NCBI GenBank assembly: GCA_016183835.1
Contig: JACPDV010000103.1
Span: 1 to 14,658 of the forward strand
Origin: Armatimonadota bacterium
GTDB lineage: Bacteria > Armatimonadota > UBA10988
Reading direction: 5' to 3'
DNA length: 14,658 nt
Shown here: positions 12,949 to 14,658 of the stretch, one piece after another
How positions within the stretch are numbered: the stretch's first letter is position 1
How the letters are laid out: each line of letters opens with the position of its first letter
Made by a program: the position numbers and the translations under genes
The notes under the pieces: model-generated
What the model was told of the DNA's origin: nothing
Databases searched by the model: none
Seen by the model: the letters and a program-made list of their open reading frames with translations, nothing else

Positions 12949-13955
12949 GGCGTGTCGTCCCTTGTGTCGGCGGACAGGCTGATCCCCCGCTCCGCCCGTT
13001 CCTCGCCCTCGCGCACCGGCGAGATCGCCGCGTCGCCGACGAAGCCGAGGCGGGGGAGGACCTGTCCGGCGTCGCGGGCGGCGAGGACACGGCGAACCAC
13101 CGTGAGCACGCGCAAGCCGTCCGGCGAACCAGGCAGGGCCACATCGCCCTGCACGGTACGTACCACTCTCCCGGCGGTTGGGTCGGAGACCGACCGCACG
13201 TCCGCCCAGGGGATCGCTGTGCGGTCACGCCGACGACGAATGACCAGGCCACCGGGCTCCACACGGATGGTCATCGAGGCGCTCTCCACAAACGACGCCA
13301 GGACTACCGGGATGCCGATGGCCAGTGTCAGCAATAGCCCCGAGGCGCCCTGAGGAGTCCCGCTGGTGCCCGCAACCACGGCCGCAGCGACGCCGCTCAG
13401 GGCGGCCACCCACGCCGCGCCGGCCAGCGGACCCGGTTCGACCCGGGCCTCCGGGACCCCTGCACCGTCGGCGCTGATGAGTGCGGAGAAGGTCTCGTCG
13501 TCCGTCGCGGCCGGGATGGTCGCATCGGCGTCGGCGGTGGTGAGGTAGGCCGCCACGGCATGGCCCAGTCGCACTGCATTCGTGGCTTCAGGCCCGAGCA
13601 CGATGGTGCCCTCGTCGAGGTGAACGGCGGTCCCGTCGTCGCTGTTGCTCACACCTCGAACGTGACTCCACGGCACCAACTGCTGCGGGCTGAACAGGTA
13701 GAAGCGGAGCAGGAGGCCTGACGCGGTGGCCGTCACCCGGTACGGGCGCGCACGACGCAGGTCGGCAGCCGGCTTGTTGAGCATCCACAGGAAGGCCAGG
13801 ACCGAGGGCACCATCCAGAACTCGTCTCCGGGCCAGAGCAGGCTCAGCCCAACGCCGGAGAGCAGCACCAAGGCGCACTCCCATAGGTGCCGAACCAGGC
13901 CCGCCCGCCGCGCGCGGTCGATGCACACGGCCGTAACGCGGTTCCGATCCACCAT
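12945..13955 (-). CDS. Paralogous membrane protein with two TM/PH-like modules, copy 5 (first in the operon)
   Basis: 336 residues and the first gene of the array. Helices ~24-41 and 46-60, PH-like domain 1 (~72-140; LLRFYLFSPQQLVPWSHV, VHLDEGTIVLG), acidic linker (TDDETFSALI), helices ~178-196 and 206-222, PH-like domain 2 (~229-294; RVEPGGLVIRRRRDR, TAIPWADVRSV) and the shared tail (LPRLGFVGDAAISPVREG). ATG 13955 is preceded by AGGAGG nine bases upstream, the strongest ribosome site of the set, consistent with the operon's first gene. It ends in an ATGA overlap with copy 4. It is divergent from the metallo-beta-lactamase-fold gene. Membrane topology and PH-like fold are inferred from sequence pattern alone. 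Confidence 0.7.
   Translation of the reverse strand: MVDRNRVTAVCIDRARRAGLVRHLWECALVLLSGVGLSLLWPGDEFWMVPSVLAFLWMLNKPAADLRRARPYRVTATASGLLLRFYLFSPQQLVPWSHVRGVSNSDDGTAVHLDEGTIVLGPEATNAVRLGHAVAAYLTTADADATIPAATDDETFSALISADGAGVPEARVEPGPLAGAAWVAALSGVAAAVVAGTSGTPQGASGLLLTLAIGIPVVLASFVESASMTIRVEPGGLVIRRRRDRTAIPWADVRSVSDPTAGRVVRTVQGDVALPGSPDGLRVLTVVRRVLAARDAGQVLPRLGFVGDAAISPVREGEERAERGISLSADTRDDTP
12975..13056 (-). repeat. C-terminal cassette repeat, copy 5
   Basis: Block at the end of the first gene of the operon. It is almost base-for-base the same as the copy at 10033-10116 although the upstream coding regions of the two genes are strongly diverged. Confidence 0.75.
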
Positions 13956-14026
13956 GCCCGCCCGCCTCCTGTCCTCACCAAGGACAACGTCCCCACTCCC
14001 CGAATCCGCACCCCCCGGAGCCCGCG
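13956..14026. promoter_or_regulatory. Divergent promoter region of the five-gene array and the MBL-fold gene
   Basis: Only 71 bases separate the two divergent starts, each with its own ribosome site (AGGAGG for the minus-strand gene, GGAG for the plus-strand gene). Promoters for both must lie here or inside the genes. I cannot identify -35/-10 boxes. Confidence 0.35.
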
Positions 14027-14658
14027 ATGCCCGCCACCACCCTCACCTTCCTCGGCACCGACAGCGTCACCCCCGCCCCCGGCGACGAGACCGCCTCCTA
14101 CCTCCTCAATCGTACTACCCTGATCGACACCGGCTGGAACGCCGCGCTCCGCCTTCAGGACCATGGCCTCACCGCCGTCGATCTGGAGTATCTCTTCTTC
14201 ACTCACCTCCACCACGACCATTACCTCGGGCTCCCGGGAGTCCTCTTCTGGCGCTGGATGAAGCTCCGCGACCAGCCCGCCGCCAAACCCCTTCACATCG
14301 TCGGCCCGGCCGAGGATCTCGAGCTGGTGATCGCCCTCGCCTGCGACTTCCTCCAGTCCGTGCGCTTCGGCCACCTGCCGCTGCTCGAGCTCCACCCGCT
14401 CCAGCCCGGCGGGACGTTCGACACGCCGCGGCTGGCGGTCAGCACCTGCGCGTCGATCCACACGGTGCAGGGCGTGTGCTACCGGTTCGAGGACCGGGAG
14501 AGCGGCGCCGTGCTCGCCTTCAGCGGCGACACCGCCTACAACACGGAGCTGTCAGAGCTGGCCGCGGGGGCGCACCTGCTGGTGCACGAGGCGTCGCACG
14601 GGGCCGGGGCGATGGCCTACAGCAACAATCAGTGGGGCCACTCCGGCTCGCCCGACGC
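14027..14658 (+). CDS. Metallo-beta-lactamase-fold hydrolase, RNase Z/AtsA-like (partial, runs off the window)
   Basis: Begins at ATG 14027 (MPATTLTFLGTDSVTPAPGD) with GGAG six bases upstream, and is still open at the window end after 210 codons. Metal-binding motif THLHHDH (His60, His62, Asp64, His65), then His145 (CASIHTVQG), Asp168 in the FSGDT motif, a VHEAS strand (~186-190) and GHS (His205). This is the layout of two-zinc hydrolases of the RNase Z/arylsulfatase-like branch, which cut phosphodiester or sulfate/phosphate esters. Lack of a signal peptide suggests a cytoplasmic enzyme. The first ~40 residues contain TASYLLN and TLIDTG, the usual opening strands. True RNase Z for tRNA 3' processing cannot be separated from relatives with this fragment. 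Divergent from the membrane-protein array. Confidence 0.85.
   Translation, partial: MPATTLTFLGTDSVTPAPGDETASYLLNRTTLIDTGWNAALRLQDHGLTAVDLEYLFFTHLHHDHYLGLPGVLFWRWMKLRDQPAAKPLHIVGPAEDLELVIALACDFLQSVRFGHLPLLELHPLQPGGTFDTPRLAVSTCASIHTVQGVCYRFEDRESGAVLAFSGDTAYNTELSELAAGAHLLVHEASHGAGAMAYSNNQWGHSGSPD

Noticed and set aside
9003..13056. CRISPR array or tandem repeat array for the five evenly spaced blocks
   Set aside because: Spacing is about 1 kb, each block lies in frame at a gene's 3' end, and no cas-like gene is present.

Overview
This is a high-GC bacterial window with tightly packed genes. It carries several families of short G/C-rich palindromic repeats, an SGNH hydrolase fused to a CBM9-like domain, a corrinoid-activator-type ferredoxin ATPase and a VapBC module. 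The style recalls Planctomycetota, Armatimonadota or similar soil and uncultivated phyla. No rRNA or marker gene is present, so this placement is only a guess.

Layout. (1) Positions 1-2960, minus strand: a group I ECF cobalt/nickel importer, cbiM (TTG start) - cbiQ - cbiO. The cbiO copy has lost the segment holding the H-loop and changes frame there. Palindromic repeats lie at its 3' end and upstream of cbiM, and a 72-base inverted-repeat element is embedded in the 3' end of cbiM. (2) 3161-4627, minus: an exported SGNH/GDSL hydrolase with a CBM9-like C-terminus. It is divergent from (3) 4728-6422, plus: a secreted or lipid-free protein made of two nearly gapless ~256-residue repeats, function unknown. 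(4) 6485-8197, plus: a [2Fe-2S] ferredoxin/ASKHA ATPase of the RACo (reductive activator of corrinoid proteins) type, which lacks a block normally conserved in the family. (5) 8222-8303: an imperfect inverted repeat between convergent genes. (6) 8313-8962, minus: vapC and a vapB whose frame is clear but has no standard start codon, preceded by a palindrome-rich operator-like region. (7) 8987-13955, minus: five consecutive paralogous membrane genes, overlapping or nearly touching. Each is built twice from a transmembrane segment pair plus a PH-like beta domain, and each ends in the same short tail. (8) 14027 to the window end, plus: the start of a metallo-beta-lactamase-fold hydrolase.

How the genes may work together: the cobalt importer and the corrinoid-protein activator fit a cobalt/B12 theme, although they are not in one operon. 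The five-gene array looks like the most novel element. It is an apparently co-translated set of ten TM-plus-PH-like modules with a C-terminal cassette conserved even at the DNA level. Nothing in the window reveals its function. The closest analogy I can offer is the bacterial PH-domain (YdbS/YdbT-like) membrane proteins, and that analogy is weak.

Three genes (cbiO, the ASKHA gene and vapB) each lack a short, normally conserved piece. Either real decay or assembly loss at GC-rich hairpins could explain this.
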